Assembly: GCF_009755665.1 (NCBI RefSeq)
Contig: NZ_CP046622.1
Span: 1,798,001 to 1,862,000 of the forward strand
DNA from: Variovorax paradoxus
GTDB lineage: Bacteria; Pseudomonadota; Gammaproteobacteria; Burkholderiales; Burkholderiaceae_C
Length of the DNA stretch: 64,000 bases
Reading direction: 5' to 3'
The position numbers and the translations under genes are program-made. The notes beneath the pieces were generated by a model. That model did no database searches. It was not told the origin of the DNA and worked only from the letters and a program-made list of their open reading frames with translations. This document shows, one piece after another, positions 1 to 11,400 of this stretch. Each line of letters opens with the position of its first letter. Position 1 is the stretch's first letter.

Positions 1-1019
1 CGGGCACGCTGCCGGCGGGCTGGACGGTGAAGTTCGTGGCAGCGGGCGGTACCTGTGCCGCCGCGGCCATCACCGACGTGACCGTGGCTCGCGGTGCGCA
101 GCTGCAGGTCGACGCCTGCGTGACGCCTCCCGCCACGCAAACGCCTGTGACGTCCCAGCCGATCTACTTCCGCGTGCTGTCGACCGCGGTGGCATCGACC
201 GGCGTGCTCGTGTCCGACGCCAAGCAGGACGCGGTGACCGTGACCACGGCGGCAACGCTGGGCGCCACGCTCACGCCCAACAACGTCGGCCAGGTCGCTC
301 CGGGCGGCACCGTCGTCTATGCGCACACGCTGACCAACATCGGCAACCAGAGCTGCGGCGCGTACACGCTCACGGCCACCGTGCCGGCTGCCGACGCGGC
401 ACTGGGCTGGACCACCGCGATCTACCTCGACGTGAACGGCGACGGCCAGATCGACGCGCTTGATACCCTGGTTACCGGCCCGATCGCCGGACCGCTCGCG
501 GCAGGCGCAACGCAGAAGCTGCTGGTGCGCGTGTTCGCACCGGGCGGCGCCAGCGCCGGCGCAACCGACACGACCACCGTGACCGCCACGTTCACCGATC
601 CGGCGCCGAACTGCGGCACGCCATCGGCCACCGACATCAGCACCGTGATCACCGGCCAGATCCGCGTCCTCAAGACGCAGGCTGCCGACATCGCCTGCGA
701 CGGCACGGCCGACGGCCTCTTCGCCGCCACGCCGCTGTCGCTGAAGCCTGGCCAGTGCATCGTGTACCGGGTCGTTGCAACCAACGAAGGCACCGCGCCG
801 ATCACCAACATCGCGATCAACGACGCAGCACCTGCGTTCACGAGCCTGACGGGTGCCACGCAGCCGCCGGTGCTCACGCAATGCGTCTCGACCGGCGTGA
901 CCGGCACCGCGCTGGCCTATGCCCAGACCCCCACGGCGGTGAGCTGCGGCAGCGCGGCCAACACCGTGGCCCCGGGTGGCACGGCCACGCTGACCTTCGC
1001 AGTGCGAATCGACCAGTAA
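1..1019 (+). CDS. DUF11-domain surface/secreted protein, C-terminal part (5' end outside window)
   Basis: The reading frame is open to the left edge (in-frame codons from base 3), so the true start lies upstream; about 338 residues are visible. Two DUF11-type beta-sandwich modules can be seen, with the characteristic pattern of a proline/glycine turn, a Tyr-containing strand and T/N-x-G (HTLTNIGNQ, YRVVATNEGTAPITN). The first contains a dockerin/EF-hand-like DVNGDGQID stretch that might bind calcium. It ends in PGGTATLTFAVRIDQ with no membrane anchor or barrel, like the end of the 2414-aa protein downstream. DUF11 modules are typical of very large extracytoplasmic proteins. The exact role is unknown, and only the C-terminus is judged here. 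Confidence 0.8.
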   Translation, partial: GTLPAGWTVKFVAAGGTCAAAAITDVTVARGAQLQVDACVTPPATQTPVTSQPIYFRVLSTAVASTGVLVSDAKQDAVTVTTAATLGATLTPNNVGQVAPGGTVVYAHTLTNIGNQSCGAYTLTATVPAADAALGWTTAIYLDVNGDGQIDALDTLVTGPIAGPLAAGATQKLLVRVFAPGGASAGATDTTTVTATFTDPAPNCGTPSATDISTVITGQIRVLKTQAADIACDGTADGLFAATPLSLKPGQCIVYRVVATNEGTAPITNIAINDAAPAFTSLTGATQPPVLTQCVSTGVTGTALAYAQTPTAVSCGSAANTVAPGGTATLTFAVRIDQ

Positions 1020-1034
1020 CGCGCGATTGAGTCA

Positions 1035-1060
1035 CCGGCAGGCCTCTCCAGGCCTGCCGG
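1035..1060 (+). terminator. Perfect 11-bp stem-loop terminator
   Basis: CCGGCAGGCCT and its exact reverse complement are separated by a 4-nt CTCC loop, 15 nt after the stop of the upstream DUF11 gene, and followed by CTTTA. The stem is very strong and the U-tract short. It separates the upstream DUF11 gene from the next transcription unit and argues against a translation start at the in-frame TTG (1027) just before it. Confidence 0.75.
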
Positions 1061-1209
1061 CTTTACGCGAGGCGCCGCCTTCACGGCTGCGCTTCGCCTT
1101 TTTCCCCTGCTGCTTTCCGGCGCGAGTGCTCGCGTGCGCATGGCAGCGGCAGAGGAAAGAGACCCAGGTATTCACGGCCCCAGCAGGCGCCGACGGAAGG
1201 TTAAGCGGA

Positions 1210-4200
1210 GTGCAATTCTTGTCTGACTCATTGATGGGCTGCTGCTTGCAGCGATGGCGCCGAGCCGGCGCCACGCTCGCGATCGGCCTGGCGCTGCTCC
1301 TGGCGCTTTTCCTGACGCTGTTCCTCGCGTCGGCCGCGGTGCATGCGGCACCCGCGCCCGGTGGCAGCGTGATCCGCAATGTGGCAAAGGCCAGCTATGT
1401 GCCGGCCGGCTTTGCGCAGACCGAAACCTCCAGCTCCAACAGCGTGGTGGCGAACGTCCTCGCGGTCGAGGCGCTGGTGCTGACGCAAGACCAGGCCGTC
1501 AACCGTCCGCCCGCCACCGTGGTCACGCTGAACCACCTGCTCACCAACACCGGCAACGTGCCTTCGAGCTATGCGCTGGGCTTTGCCAACAACGTGGGCG
1601 GCTGCGCGGCCGACACGCTCGACCTTTCGACCCTGCGCGTGGTGCGCGACATCAACAACAACGGCGTGGCGGACCCGGGCGATCCGGTGCTGCCGCTCGG
1701 CGCGCCCGGCGCGCTGGCGCTGCGGCCCGGCGAAACGGCCTCGCTGCTCGTGCAGGGCACGGTTCCGGCCACCGGTGCCGGCGTTGCCTGCGCCGCGCTC
1801 ACGGCGACCACCGCGTTGCAGAACCTGAGCGCCACCAACCGCGACACCGTGACGGTGGGCGACATGGCGGTGATCTCCATCAGCAAAAGCGCGAGCTACC
1901 CGGGTGTCATCGTGCCGGGGCAGACCCGCATCGACTTTGCGGTCTCGGGCACCAACATCGGCGCGCGCGATGCGCAGCCCGCCAGCGTGGCCGCGCCGAC
2001 AGGCACGCCGGTGCTCGTGAACGGCGCGCCCACCAGCCTGGTGCTGGTGCGCGACCTCATTCCCGCCGGCACGCAGTACATCGCCGGCACGCTGCAGAGC
2101 ACCGCCGCAGGCGCGGTGCGGCTGTTCCGCATGCCGGGCGATCCGGCCTTCAGCTACCGCACCGCGGACGACGCCGCGGCCGTCGAAGTGGCGATCGGCG
2201 TGCCCGCGGCCGTGTCGCGCAACGCCTCCATCGCAATGCAGTTCGCGGTGATCGTGCGCGCGGACCAGACCGGCGACATCCGCAACACCGCGCAGAGCTA
2301 CTACAACGACGGCACCGCGCCGGTGGTGTCGCCGTCCAACACCGTGCTCATCACCACCAGCCAGAGCCGCATCGGCGTGGCCAAGACCGCGTCGACGCCG
2401 CGCGCCAACCGGGGCGCAGACGGCCTGCTCGACGGAACCGCGACCGTGCGCTTCAGCGTCGACGTGCGCAACTACGGGGCCGTGTGGCTCTACGGTGTGC
2501 AGGCAGCCGACGTGCTCGAAGGCGGCGGCGCCAGCCAGTTCGGCAGCTACACCAGCGCGGCCGTGCCCGGCCCCAATCAGTACACCGTCGTGCCCGGCTC
2601 CATCGCCATTGCGGGCAACCAGGGCAACGGCACGAGCGGCACCGTGGCCGCGGCCAACAACTCGTTCACCGGCACCGCCGCCGCGCAGAACCTCTTGGCG
2701 CCGGGTGCCGTGCTGCCGGTCGGCGCGCAGGTCACGGTGCAGTTCGACGTTCGCATCAACGTCAACGGCCGCACCGGCATGCTTCTCAACAGCGTGCGTG
2801 CGCAGGGCGCTCTCGTGCCCGGCGGCGCACCGGTGGCTTTCGACGATTCGGTCGACGGCACCAGCCCCGATCCGGACGGCGACGGCAACCCGAACAACAA
2901 CACCGCGCCCACGCCGGTGTCACTGCAGCTCCCGTCGCTGTCGCTCGCCAAGAGCGCCTCGCTGCCGCGGCGCGTGACGCAGGGCGTCTACGAAATCGAC
3001 TACCGGCTGCTCGTCACCAACACCGGTGTCGCCCCCGCACCCCACGTGCGCGTGATCGACAACCTGAACTGCACCTTCGACATGGACAAGCCCGAGGGGC
3101 CGGTCGCCTCTTGGGAGCTGGTGGGTGCGCCCAAGGTCCGCAGCGGACTGCTCAATCCCGCGGGCAGCTTTACCGGCCGCGCCGCCTGCGACCGCGAGGC
3201 GCTTGCTAGCGCCGACGCCTTCAGGCTGCCGACCGAGGCAGTGCTCAGCCTCACCGACGGCAGCCGCGGGCTGGAGCCCGGGCAGAGCGAGGAAATCAGC
3301 TTCACCGTTCGCCTGACCCAGAAGCCAGGCGCGGGCGACCGCCGCGTGGCCATCGACAACAAGGCCTGGGCGGCGGCGTTCGACCAGAACACCATCAACG
3401 TCACGCCCGCGATGCTGGTTGCGGCCACCGCCAACTCGGTGCAGTCGCTGCTGGCCGACCCGGCCGGCACGGTCTACAACGCGGTCACGCGGGCGCCTGT
3501 TCCCGGCGCAGTGGTCACGTTCACCCGGCAGTCGTGCAGCAGCGGTTCGGTCACGCCGATGACCGCGGCTGAAATCTACGGCGGCTCGTCGGACACCTAC
3601 ACCTTCAATGCCGATGGCAGTGTGTCGATGACAACCGGTGCCGACGGCAGCTACCAGTTCTACCTGCAGTCGCCACCGGCCACGGGCCTGTGCACGTACT
3701 CGCTGCATGTGGTTCCGCCGGCCGGCAGCGGCTACGTCTATCCGTCGCAGCTGATCCCCGTCACGGCCGGCACCTTTGGCAGTTGCGGTCCGGTGGTGCC
3801 CAGTGCGCTGCCGCCCAAGGGCGCGGACCCGACCACCCACTATTTCTCGGTCACGTCCGGCTTCAACGCATCGAATGCGGCGTGCGACGTGGTGCACAAC
3901 CACATCCCGCTCGACCCGGGCAATGTGCTCGGCCTGGTGCTGCGCAAGGAAGGCAGCAAGCGGCAGGTCGAGTTCGGCGACTTTCTGGACTACGCGCTGA
4001 CGGTGACCAACAAGACGGGTACGCCGGTGACCGGCATCTCGATCAGCGACAGCCTGCCGCCGGGCTTTGCCTACGTGAGCAACAGCGCGCGCCTGAACGG
4101 CGCGGCCACCGCCAACCCGGTCGGCGGCGCGGGCCCGAAGCTGGTGTTCAACTACCCGACGCTGACGCTCGGCGTCGACCAGATGGCCATGGTGCGCTAC

Positions 4201-7200
4201 CGCGTGCGCGTTGGCGTGGGCGCGCCCACCAACGGAGACGCCATCAACCGCGCGCGTGCCTACTCGGGCCCGCTGCAGTCCAACCTCGCGAACTGGACCG
4301 TGCGCGTGACGGGCGGGGTGTTCTCGGACGAGGCCTTCATGTTCGGCAAGGTCTACATGGACTGCAAGGCCGACGGCAAGCAGGCGGGCAGCGACGAAAT
4401 CGGTGTGCCCGGCGTGCGCCTGTTCATGGAAGACGGCACCAACGTGGTCACCGACGTGGAGGGCAAGTGGAGCCTCTACGGTCTCAAGCCGCTCACCCAC
4501 GTGCTGCGCGTGGACCAGACCACGCTGCCGCCCGGCGCCCGGCTCGAAATACTCGACAACCGCAATGCCGGCCGCCCCGAGAGCCGCTTCGTCGACCTGA
4601 AGAAGGGCGAGTTCCACAAGGCCAACTTCATCATCGGCAACTGCGACAGCCCGGCAACGCTGGCCGACGTGGTCGCGCGCCGCGCGGCCATCGCCGCCAT
4701 TCCGGACACCGAGGCCGAAGCCCAGGTGCGCATGCGCCTGAATCCCGAAGGGCAGATCGTTCTGGTGGGCGACCTGCGCTCGCTGCCCGCCAGCGGCCAG
4801 GCGCTTGCCAGCGGCAGCACCGGCTCGACCACGACCACCTCCGCACCGCTGATCTCCATGCCCGATGCGCCGGCCAATGCCAGCAGCTTCGTCGGCGCCG
4901 CGTCGGGCAGCATGAGCGGCACGCTGGGTACCGCCGCATCGGCCTCGCCGTCGCCCGCCGGCAGCCTGTTCGCAGCGCTCAACGGCCTGCCGACCGCTGC
5001 GCAGGGCGCATCGGCCGCGGGCGGCACGGCAAGCGGCGTCGGCGCGTTCGCGAGCCGGCCGGTCAACACCTCCGGCGCCATGCTGGAGCCGCGCAGCGCA
5101 CCGCTGCTGCCCGAGGCGGTGCCCAGCCCCGTCGAGCTGGAAGTGCTGCTGCCGCAGATCGAAAGCAATGCGCTCGGCTTTCTCGGCCTGAAGGACGGCG
5201 ACACCGTTCCCGGCCAATCGATCAACGTGCGCGTCAAGGGCGAGGCCGGCCTGGCATTGCGCCTCACGGTCAACGGCCAGGCCATCGACGGGCGGCGTGT
5301 CGGCAAGAAGACCCAACTGCCGTCGAAGAGCATCGGCGCCTGGGAATACATCGGCGTGGTGCTGCAGCCTGGAACCAATCGCCTGCAGCTCGATGCGGTG
5401 GACGATTTCGGCAACGTGCGCGGCAGTGAACAGATCGGCATCGTCGCGCCCGACAAGCTGGGCGGCATCCAAATCGATCTGCCCGAAACCGCTTACGCCG
5501 ATTTGCGCACGCCCGTGGCCGTGAAGGTTCGGCTGGTCGACGCGGCCGGCGTGCCGGTGACTGCGCGCACCCAGCTCACGCTGGAGGCCGACCGCGGCCG
5601 CTGGTTCGACGAAGACTTGAACCCGGCCGAACCCGGCACCCAGGTGTTCATGGAAGGCGGGGCCGCCGAGTTCCGCCTGCTGCCGCCAGGCGAGGCGGGC
5701 GACGCGCGGCTTCGCGTAACCGCCGGCAGCTTCGTCAAGGAAGTGCGGCTCGCGCTGCTGCCCGAGATGCGCCCGATGATCGGCGTCGGCATCGTCGAAG
5801 GCGTGCTCGACTTCACCAAGCGCGGCAGCGTGCCGCTCGGCGCCATGCCGGCCGGCGCGGCCTTCGAGGCCGAACTGACGGGCCTGACCGACGAGCGCGA
5901 GAACCGGCGCGCGGGCGCCCGTGCCGCCTTTTTCTTCAAGGGCACCGTCAAGGGCGAGTACCTGCTCACCGCCGCCTTCGATTCCGACAAGGCGCGCAAG
6001 GACCGCCTGTTCCGCGACATCCGCCCCGACGAGTTCTACCCCGTGTACGGCGACTCGTCCGTCAAGGGCTTCGATGCGCAGAGCACGCAGAAGCTCTATG
6101 TGCGCATCGACAAGAACCGTTCGTTCCTGCTGTACGGCGACTTCACGACCAGCAGCAGCACCGAGGTGCGCAACCTGAGCCAGAGCAATCGCGCGCTCAC
6201 CGGCCTGAAGCACGTGTACGAGACCGCCAATGTGCGCGCCACCAGCTATGCGTCCCGCACCGCGCAGACGCAACAGGTCGAGGAGTTCCGCGCCGTCGGC
6301 ACCTCCGGCCCTTATTACCTGAGCGCGACCGGTGGAGAGTTTGTCGACAACAGCGAGCAGATCGAGGTGGTGGTGCGCGACCGCAACCAGCCCGACATCG
6401 TGCTGCAGCGCACGGCGGTCACGCGCTTCGTGGACTACACGGTCGAGCCGCTCACGCGCCGCGTGCTGTTCACGCGTGCCATCGCATCGGTCGATGCCAA
6501 TCTCAACCCGCAATCGATCCGCGTCACCTACGAGGTCGACAGCGGCGGGCCCAAGTTCACCGTGGCCGGCACCGACGTGCAGGTCAAGGTGGGCGAGCGC
6601 CTGCAGGTGGGCGTGGTCGCGAGCACCGACGAGAACCCCGAAAACCACCGCAAGCTGCGCGCGCTCACGGCCGTGGCCCGCCTGGGCGACAACACCACGG
6701 CCGCGGCCGAACTGGTGCGCACCGAGTCCGACGAAAAGGGCAAGGGCGAGGGCGGCCGCATCGAAGTGCGCCATCAGGACGAGAAGCTTGCGGTGGTGGC
6801 GCTGGCCAGCAAGACCAGCACCGGCTTCGACAACCCGGGCGCCAGTTTCTCGGCGGGCCGCACCGAGGTTTCGGGCCGCGCCGAATACAAGATCGACGAC
6901 AACACCGCGGCCCGCGCCGAAGTGCTCTACAGCAAGGACGCGCTGCTCGAAGGCGACCGCAAGGGCGCGAGCGCGAGCCTGCGCAAGAAGCTGGACGACA
7001 ACGTTGTTGCGGAAGTGGGCGTGCGCCACGGCCAGAGCAGCAGCGGCCTGGCCTCGGGCTCCGGCTTCGACTACGGCGAGATCTCCACCTACAACGGCAA
7101 CCTCGGCAGCCGCGTCGGTGCCGGCAACGTCACGGCGCTGGGCGCCGCCGCCACGGCCAACAGCAGCGCTGAAAGCGAAAGCCTCACCACCGTGCGTGCG

Positions 7201-8484
7201 CGCCTCTCGGCGCAGGTGCCCGGCGTGCCGCTGGCCCAGGTCTTCGTCGAGGGCGAGCAGGACCTGAAAAATTCCGATCGCCGCACGCTGGCCATTGGCG
7301 GCAACTACGCGATCACGGACAAGACGCGAGCCTACGCGCGCTACGAGCTCATCTCCAGCCTGTATGGCGACGCGCAGCTGGACGCCACGCAGTCCAACAA
7401 CGTCGGCATCGTCGGCATCGAGAGCAACTACATGGACGGCGGGCGCATCTACAACGAGTACCGGCTTTCCGACAGCATCGACGGGCGCGCCGCGCAGGCG
7501 GCCATGGGCGTGCGCAACACCTTCAAGCTCACCGACCGCTTCAGCCTGACCGGCGGCCTGGAGCACACCCGCCAGATGGGCGGCTACACCAACAGCGCCA
7601 ACAGCGGCACCGGCTATGCGGGCGGGCTGGGCGAATCCACCGCCGTTACCGCGGGCGTCGAATACCTGACGGACAACTACAAGCTCAGCGGCATTCTCGA
7701 AGGCCGCAAGGGCGACGACGCGAACACGCGCCTCTTCAGCGCCGGCTTCGGCTACAAGATCAGCCCCGCGTGGAGCCTGCTGGCGCGCAGCGTGGTGAGC
7801 GACAGCGAAGGGCAGGGCGCGAACGGCGGCAACGAGCGCCACCTGCAGCGCCACCAGATCGGCATGGCCTATCGCCCGGTGGACAGCGACACCTGGAACG
7901 CGCTGATGCGCTACGAGCGCCGCTCGGAACGCATCGTGGGCAACGGCAACGCCGCCGGTGCGCTCACAGGCGGCAGCGCCTTCGGCAGCGGGTTCGGCAA
8001 CGCCAGCCTGCCGGGCAGCACCAGTGCGGACATTCTTTCGGCGCACCTGAACTACAACCCCGGGCGCGGCAGCGTGCTGAGCGCGCGCTACGCGGCAAAG
8101 ATCTCGCGCACCGACGACGGCTTCCTGGCCAGCACCTACTGGGCGCACCTGCTGCACGCGCGCTACACCCGCGACCTCGACAAGGACTGGGACTTCGGCA
8201 TCCAGGCCGGCCTGCTCTACGGCAAGGGCGGCTCGCTGCAGAAGACCGCGGGCGTGGAGCTCGGCTACCAGATGGCGAAGGACCTGTGGATTTCCGCCGG
8301 CTACAACTTCGTCGGCCTGCACGACCGCGAACTCACGGCCAACGAATACACCAGCAAGGGTGCGTACATCCGGCTGCGCTTCAAGTTCGATGAAACAGGG
8401 CTCGGCTTTCCGTCGGCCAGTGCCGCTGCGCCGCCTGCATCGGCGCCCGCATCTCCAGAAGAAAAAACCAGTTCAGAAAAATGA
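1210..8484 (+). CDS. Giant DUF11/SdrD_B-domain outer-membrane protein with C-terminal beta-barrel
   Basis: About 2424 residues. GTG 1210 is chosen because GGAAGG lies 9 nt upstream; ATG 1234 is the alternative, and the open frame back to 1027 runs through the terminator. The signal peptide is at about residues 14-45 (long Leu/Ala core ending in VHAAPA). Order of domains: three DUF11 modules (about 219-745), a carboxypeptidase-regulatory-like module (750-860, AGTVYNAVTRAPVPGAVV), a fourth DUF11 (907-1035), an SdrD_B-like module (1041-1143, GKVYMDCKADGKQ), a Ser/Ala/Gly linker (about 1197-1297) and Ig-like modules (to about 1524). The rest (about 1574-2395) is rich in alternating aromatic/polar strands, as in an outer-membrane barrel, ending in YIRLRFKFDE plus a short Pro/Ala tail. 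Likely the outer-membrane anchor of this locus; the adhesin role is inferred. Its stop overlaps the next gene (ATGA). Confidence 0.85.
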   Translation: MQFLSDSLMGCCLQRWRRAGATLAIGLALLLALFLTLFLASAAVHAAPAPGGSVIRNVAKASYVPAGFAQTETSSSNSVVANVLAVEALVLTQDQAVNRPPATVVTLNHLLTNTGNVPSSYALGFANNVGGCAADTLDLSTLRVVRDINNNGVADPGDPVLPLGAPGALALRPGETASLLVQGTVPATGAGVACAALTATTALQNLSATNRDTVTVGDMAVISISKSASYPGVIVPGQTRIDFAVSGTNIGARDAQPASVAAPTGTPVLVNGAPTSLVLVRDLIPAGTQYIAGTLQSTAAGAVRLFRMPGDPAFSYRTADDAAAVEVAIGVPAAVSRNASIAMQFAVIVRADQTGDIRNTAQSYYNDGTAPVVSPSNTVLITTSQSRIGVAKTASTPRANRGADGLLDGTATVRFSVDVRNYGAVWLYGVQAADVLEGGGASQFGSYTSAAVPGPNQYTVVPGSIAIAGNQGNGTSGTVAAANNSFTGTAAAQNLLAPGAVLPVGAQVTVQFDVRINVNGRTGMLLNSVRAQGALVPGGAPVAFDDSVDGTSPDPDGDGNPNNNTAPTPVSLQLPSLSLAKSASLPRRVTQGVYEIDYRLLVTNTGVAPAPHVRVIDNLNCTFDMDKPEGPVASWELVGAPKVRSGLLNPAGSFTGRAACDREALASADAFRLPTEAVLSLTDGSRGLEPGQSEEISFTVRLTQKPGAGDRRVAIDNKAWAAAFDQNTINVTPAMLVAATANSVQSLLADPAGTVYNAVTRAPVPGAVVTFTRQSCSSGSVTPMTAAEIYGGSSDTYTFNADGSVSMTTGADGSYQFYLQSPPATGLCTYSLHVVPPAGSGYVYPSQLIPVTAGTFGSCGPVVPSALPPKGADPTTHYFSVTSGFNASNAACDVVHNHIPLDPGNVLGLVLRKEGSKRQVEFGDFLDYALTVTNKTGTPVTGISISDSLPPGFAYVSNSARLNGAATANPVGGAGPKLVFNYPTLTLGVDQMAMVRYRVRVGVGAPTNGDAINRARAYSGPLQSNLANWTVRVTGGVFSDEAFMFGKVYMDCKADGKQAGSDEIGVPGVRLFMEDGTNVVTDVEGKWSLYGLKPLTHVLRVDQTTLPPGARLEILDNRNAGRPESRFVDLKKGEFHKANFIIGNCDSPATLADVVARRAAIAAIPDTEAEAQVRMRLNPEGQIVLVGDLRSLPASGQALASGSTGSTTTTSAPLISMPDAPANASSFVGAASGSMSGTLGTAASASPSPAGSLFAALNGLPTAAQGASAAGGTASGVGAFASRPVNTSGAMLEPRSAPLLPEAVPSPVELEVLLPQIESNALGFLGLKDGDTVPGQSINVRVKGEAGLALRLTVNGQAIDGRRVGKKTQLPSKSIGAWEYIGVVLQPGTNRLQLDAVDDFGNVRGSEQIGIVAPDKLGGIQIDLPETAYADLRTPVAVKVRLVDAAGVPVTARTQLTLEADRGRWFDEDLNPAEPGTQVFMEGGAAEFRLLPPGEAGDARLRVTAGSFVKEVRLALLPEMRPMIGVGIVEGVLDFTKRGSVPLGAMPAGAAFEAELTGLTDERENRRAGARAAFFFKGTVKGEYLLTAAFDSDKARKDRLFRDIRPDEFYPVYGDSSVKGFDAQSTQKLYVRIDKNRSFLLYGDFTTSSSTEVRNLSQSNRALTGLKHVYETANVRATSYASRTAQTQQVEEFRAVGTSGPYYLSATGGEFVDNSEQIEVVVRDRNQPDIVLQRTAVTRFVDYTVEPLTRRVLFTRAIASVDANLNPQSIRVTYEVDSGGPKFTVAGTDVQVKVGERLQVGVVASTDENPENHRKLRALTAVARLGDNTTAAAELVRTESDEKGKGEGGRIEVRHQDEKLAVVALASKTSTGFDNPGASFSAGRTEVSGRAEYKIDDNTAARAEVLYSKDALLEGDRKGASASLRKKLDDNVVAEVGVRHGQSSSGLASGSGFDYGEISTYNGNLGSRVGAGNVTALGAAATANSSAESESLTTVRARLSAQVPGVPLAQVFVEGEQDLKNSDRRTLAIGGNYAITDKTRAYARYELISSLYGDAQLDATQSNNVGIVGIESNYMDGGRIYNEYRLSDSIDGRAAQAAMGVRNTFKLTDRFSLTGGLEHTRQMGGYTNSANSGTGYAGGLGESTAVTAGVEYLTDNYKLSGILEGRKGDDANTRLFSAGFGYKISPAWSLLARSVVSDSEGQGANGGNERHLQRHQIGMAYRPVDSDTWNALMRYERRSERIVGNGNAAGALTGGSAFGSGFGNASLPGSTSADILSAHLNYNPGRGSVLSARYAAKISRTDDGFLASTYWAHLLHARYTRDLDKDWDFGIQAGLLYGKGGSLQKTAGVELGYQMAKDLWISAGYNFVGLHDRELTANEYTSKGAYIRLRFKFDETGLGFPSASAAAPPASAPASPEEKTSSEK

Positions 8485-11400
8485 ACATGCAAAGACTCAA
8501 GAACACGCTGGGCTCCATCGCGGGCACGGCATGGTGGTGGCTCCTGTGCGGGGCGTGGCTCGTGGCCGTGCCGCTTTCCGGGCACGCGCAGCAGGTGCTC
8601 GGGCCGCAGACAGGCACGCTGATCAACGGCACGGTCGTGGGCGTCAATGCCGGCGGATCATGGCGGACCTCCTGCATCACTGGTTTTCCAACCGGCCTGA
8701 CGATGTGGGAGCGCTATCACAGCGCCGTGGTCAACGGCACCTTCGCCAACCTCACCGGCGGCTTGCGCGCTTATGAACTGCGCTGCTCTCCGTTCACCGT
8801 TACCGAGGGCGCGGCCGCCGCGACCATCACCTGGCGCGCGCCGGCCCAGCGCGGGGCCACCGGCCGTCCCATCGAAGGCATGACGCGGCGCGGTCCGCAG
8901 GCCTGCCCGGCCGGCACCGTGATTGCAGTGATGGGCGGCGTCGACCGCATGTTCAACGGCTCGTCGGCCAACATCTATCCGACGCAGCTCACCTTCACCT
9001 GCCGGCCGGTCACGGTCGTTGCAGGCGACTGGTTCCGCGTCGCTGCCACCGGCGGCGCAAGCTACACGCTGGGCATCACCACGAACGACGGCGGCACCGG
9101 TCCCGGCTCTGCAGTGCCAGGCCCCGTGCGTGCCCCGCGCACCGTTTGTCCCTATTCGGCCACCAACACTTGCAACGGCCTGGAAGACCTCGGCGGCGGA
9201 GAGCTGATCGACGGCTTCTCCGGTGTGCGAAGCGAGTTTCCGGACGCGCGCGTGTCGCAGCGCATCAGCTTCGTCAACTATGCATGGAGCCAAGCGCTCG
9301 GCCCCAGCACGAACACCGCCACCTGGCGCCCGACCGCGGGCCGTCTGCCGTTCTACCCGCCGACGGTCGCCAACAACACGGCCCGCTACCAGGACAACTA
9401 CGAGACCTACGTGGCGGGCGGCAGCAGCTACAGCGGCAGCGCGGTGCCTCCGAGCGGCGTCAGCGTCTACAACTTCGTCAGGACCGGTACCTGCGCCACC
9501 GCGCACACGCTCGCGACGCAGGAGGACTACACCTGCACGAACATCATCACCGGCCGGCCCGACCTGCAGGTGCGAGTCACCGTGCCGCCGGACGCGTGGA
9601 CCAGCCACGGGCAGGAACGCAACGTCAGGCTCACGGCGAAGAACTTCGGACCCGGGCGCACCACGGCCACCGACAACTCGACCGCGATGCTGGTCCTTCC
9701 CGCCGGATGGAACACCGGCACCTTGCCCGCCAACTGCACAAAGGCCGGCTCGCCGGTGGCGGTGACCTGCCAGCTCAACCCCACGCCGCTCGCAGGTTCG
9801 AGCGGACCGGGCATGACGGACGGCGGCGAAGCCAACTTCGACATCCCGGTGTTTCCGCAGCCCACCGTGGCGGCCGGCAGCTACCCGGTCGTCAACGGCG
9901 CCCGGGTTTGCGTCCAGGCGGCATCGCCGGGCAACCCGCACTACTGCACGGTGCCCAATGACGCGACCGCGAACAACGACGACGGCATTGCGGTGGACGA
10001 AACCGACACCATCGTCCTCGCCTACCTCACGCCGCCGTTGATGCCTGCGCGCGTCACGACCACCGTCGTCTCCAACGGCGGCGTGGGTTCCTTCGCGTTC
10101 ACCGGCACCAACGACGCGGCGCCTGTCAGTCCCATCGTCACGACGGTGGCCGGCCAGGGGGAATCGGGCCCGACCAGGGAACTGGCGGTCACGCGGAGCG
10201 ACACCTTCCTGCAGCAGGCCGTACCGCCCGCGGGCTTTGCGCTGCGCGCCATCTCATGTACCGGCATGGCCACCGGCGGCACTGCAACCTACGACCTCGC
10301 GCTACGGCGCGTGACCCTGAATGCGGCCGCCACCGACTACGGCGCCAACATTGCCTGTACCTTCACCAACATCCGCGTGGTAGTGACCGTCAGCAAGGTG
10401 ACCGAAGGCGGAACGGGAAGCTTCTCCTTCACCGGCTCCAACGGCTTTGCCGCGCAGAGCATCACCACCTCCGCGGCCAACACGCCAGAGGAGGGCGATC
10501 CGTCGGGCCTGACCACCGTGGGCGCCGCAACCACCATCACCGAAGGCGTGCCGCCTGTCGGCTGGCGGCTCAAGGGCATTGCCTGCACGGGCATGGGCGC
10601 GGGCGGCACGGCCACGGTGAACCTCGCCGCGCGTGCCGTCACGCTGAACGCGGCGGCCACGGCGGCCGGCAGCAACATTGCGTGTACCTTCACCAACACC
10701 AAGCTGCCGACGATGACGGTCAGCAAGGTGTCCATCGGCGGCACGGACAGCTTTGCCTTCACCGGCACCAATGGCTTCACCGCCACCAACGTGACGACGG
10801 AAGACGACGGCGTTGCCATTGCCGCCGCGGAGCAGGTGCTCACGGCCGCGAACACCGCCACCAGCATCACCGAAAGCGTGCCGCCGGTCCCCTATGCGTT
10901 GACCGGCATCAGCTGCACGGGCATGGGCCCCGGAGGCACCGCCACGCCGAACCTGGCCACGCGCACCATCGCGCTGAACGCCGCGGCCACCGCACCGGGC
11001 AGCGACATCAACTGCACGTTCACCAACACGGTCCAGCCGCAGCTAAAGCTGGTGAAGACCGCCGGCGCTGCCAGCTTCGCGGTCGGTGTGCCGTCGAGCT
11101 ACACGCTCACGCTGAACAACATCGGCCCGGTCGCAACCACCGCTGCCGCGACGATCAGCGACACGGTGCCCGCCACGCTCGCGCTCGGCGCCATGCCCGC
11201 AGGCTGCAGCGCAAGCGGGCAGGTCGTGAGCTGTACTGTGCCTGCGGGGCTTGCCGCCACCACCGGCACTGCCGAGTTCGTCATTCCAGTCACGCCGCTG
11301 CCCGGCGCCTCGCCGAGCGTGGCCAACACCGCGACGGCCACGGGCGGTGGCGACCCGTTGTGCAACGCGACGGGCAACTGCACCAGCAGCGTGACCACGC

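Noticed and set aside
1027..1209. Extended N-terminus of the barrel protein from TTG 1027
   Set aside because: It would place the start just before a strong terminator and put a Pro/Arg/Cys-rich stretch before the signal peptide; GTG 1210 has a better ribosome site.
2920..8322. 1800-codon open frame on the minus strand opposite the barrel protein gene
   Set aside because: Composition is the low-complexity Ala/Arg/Gly/His/Val of an antisense shadow in GC-rich DNA; no domains or ribosome site, and the plus-strand frame has signal peptide and clear modules.
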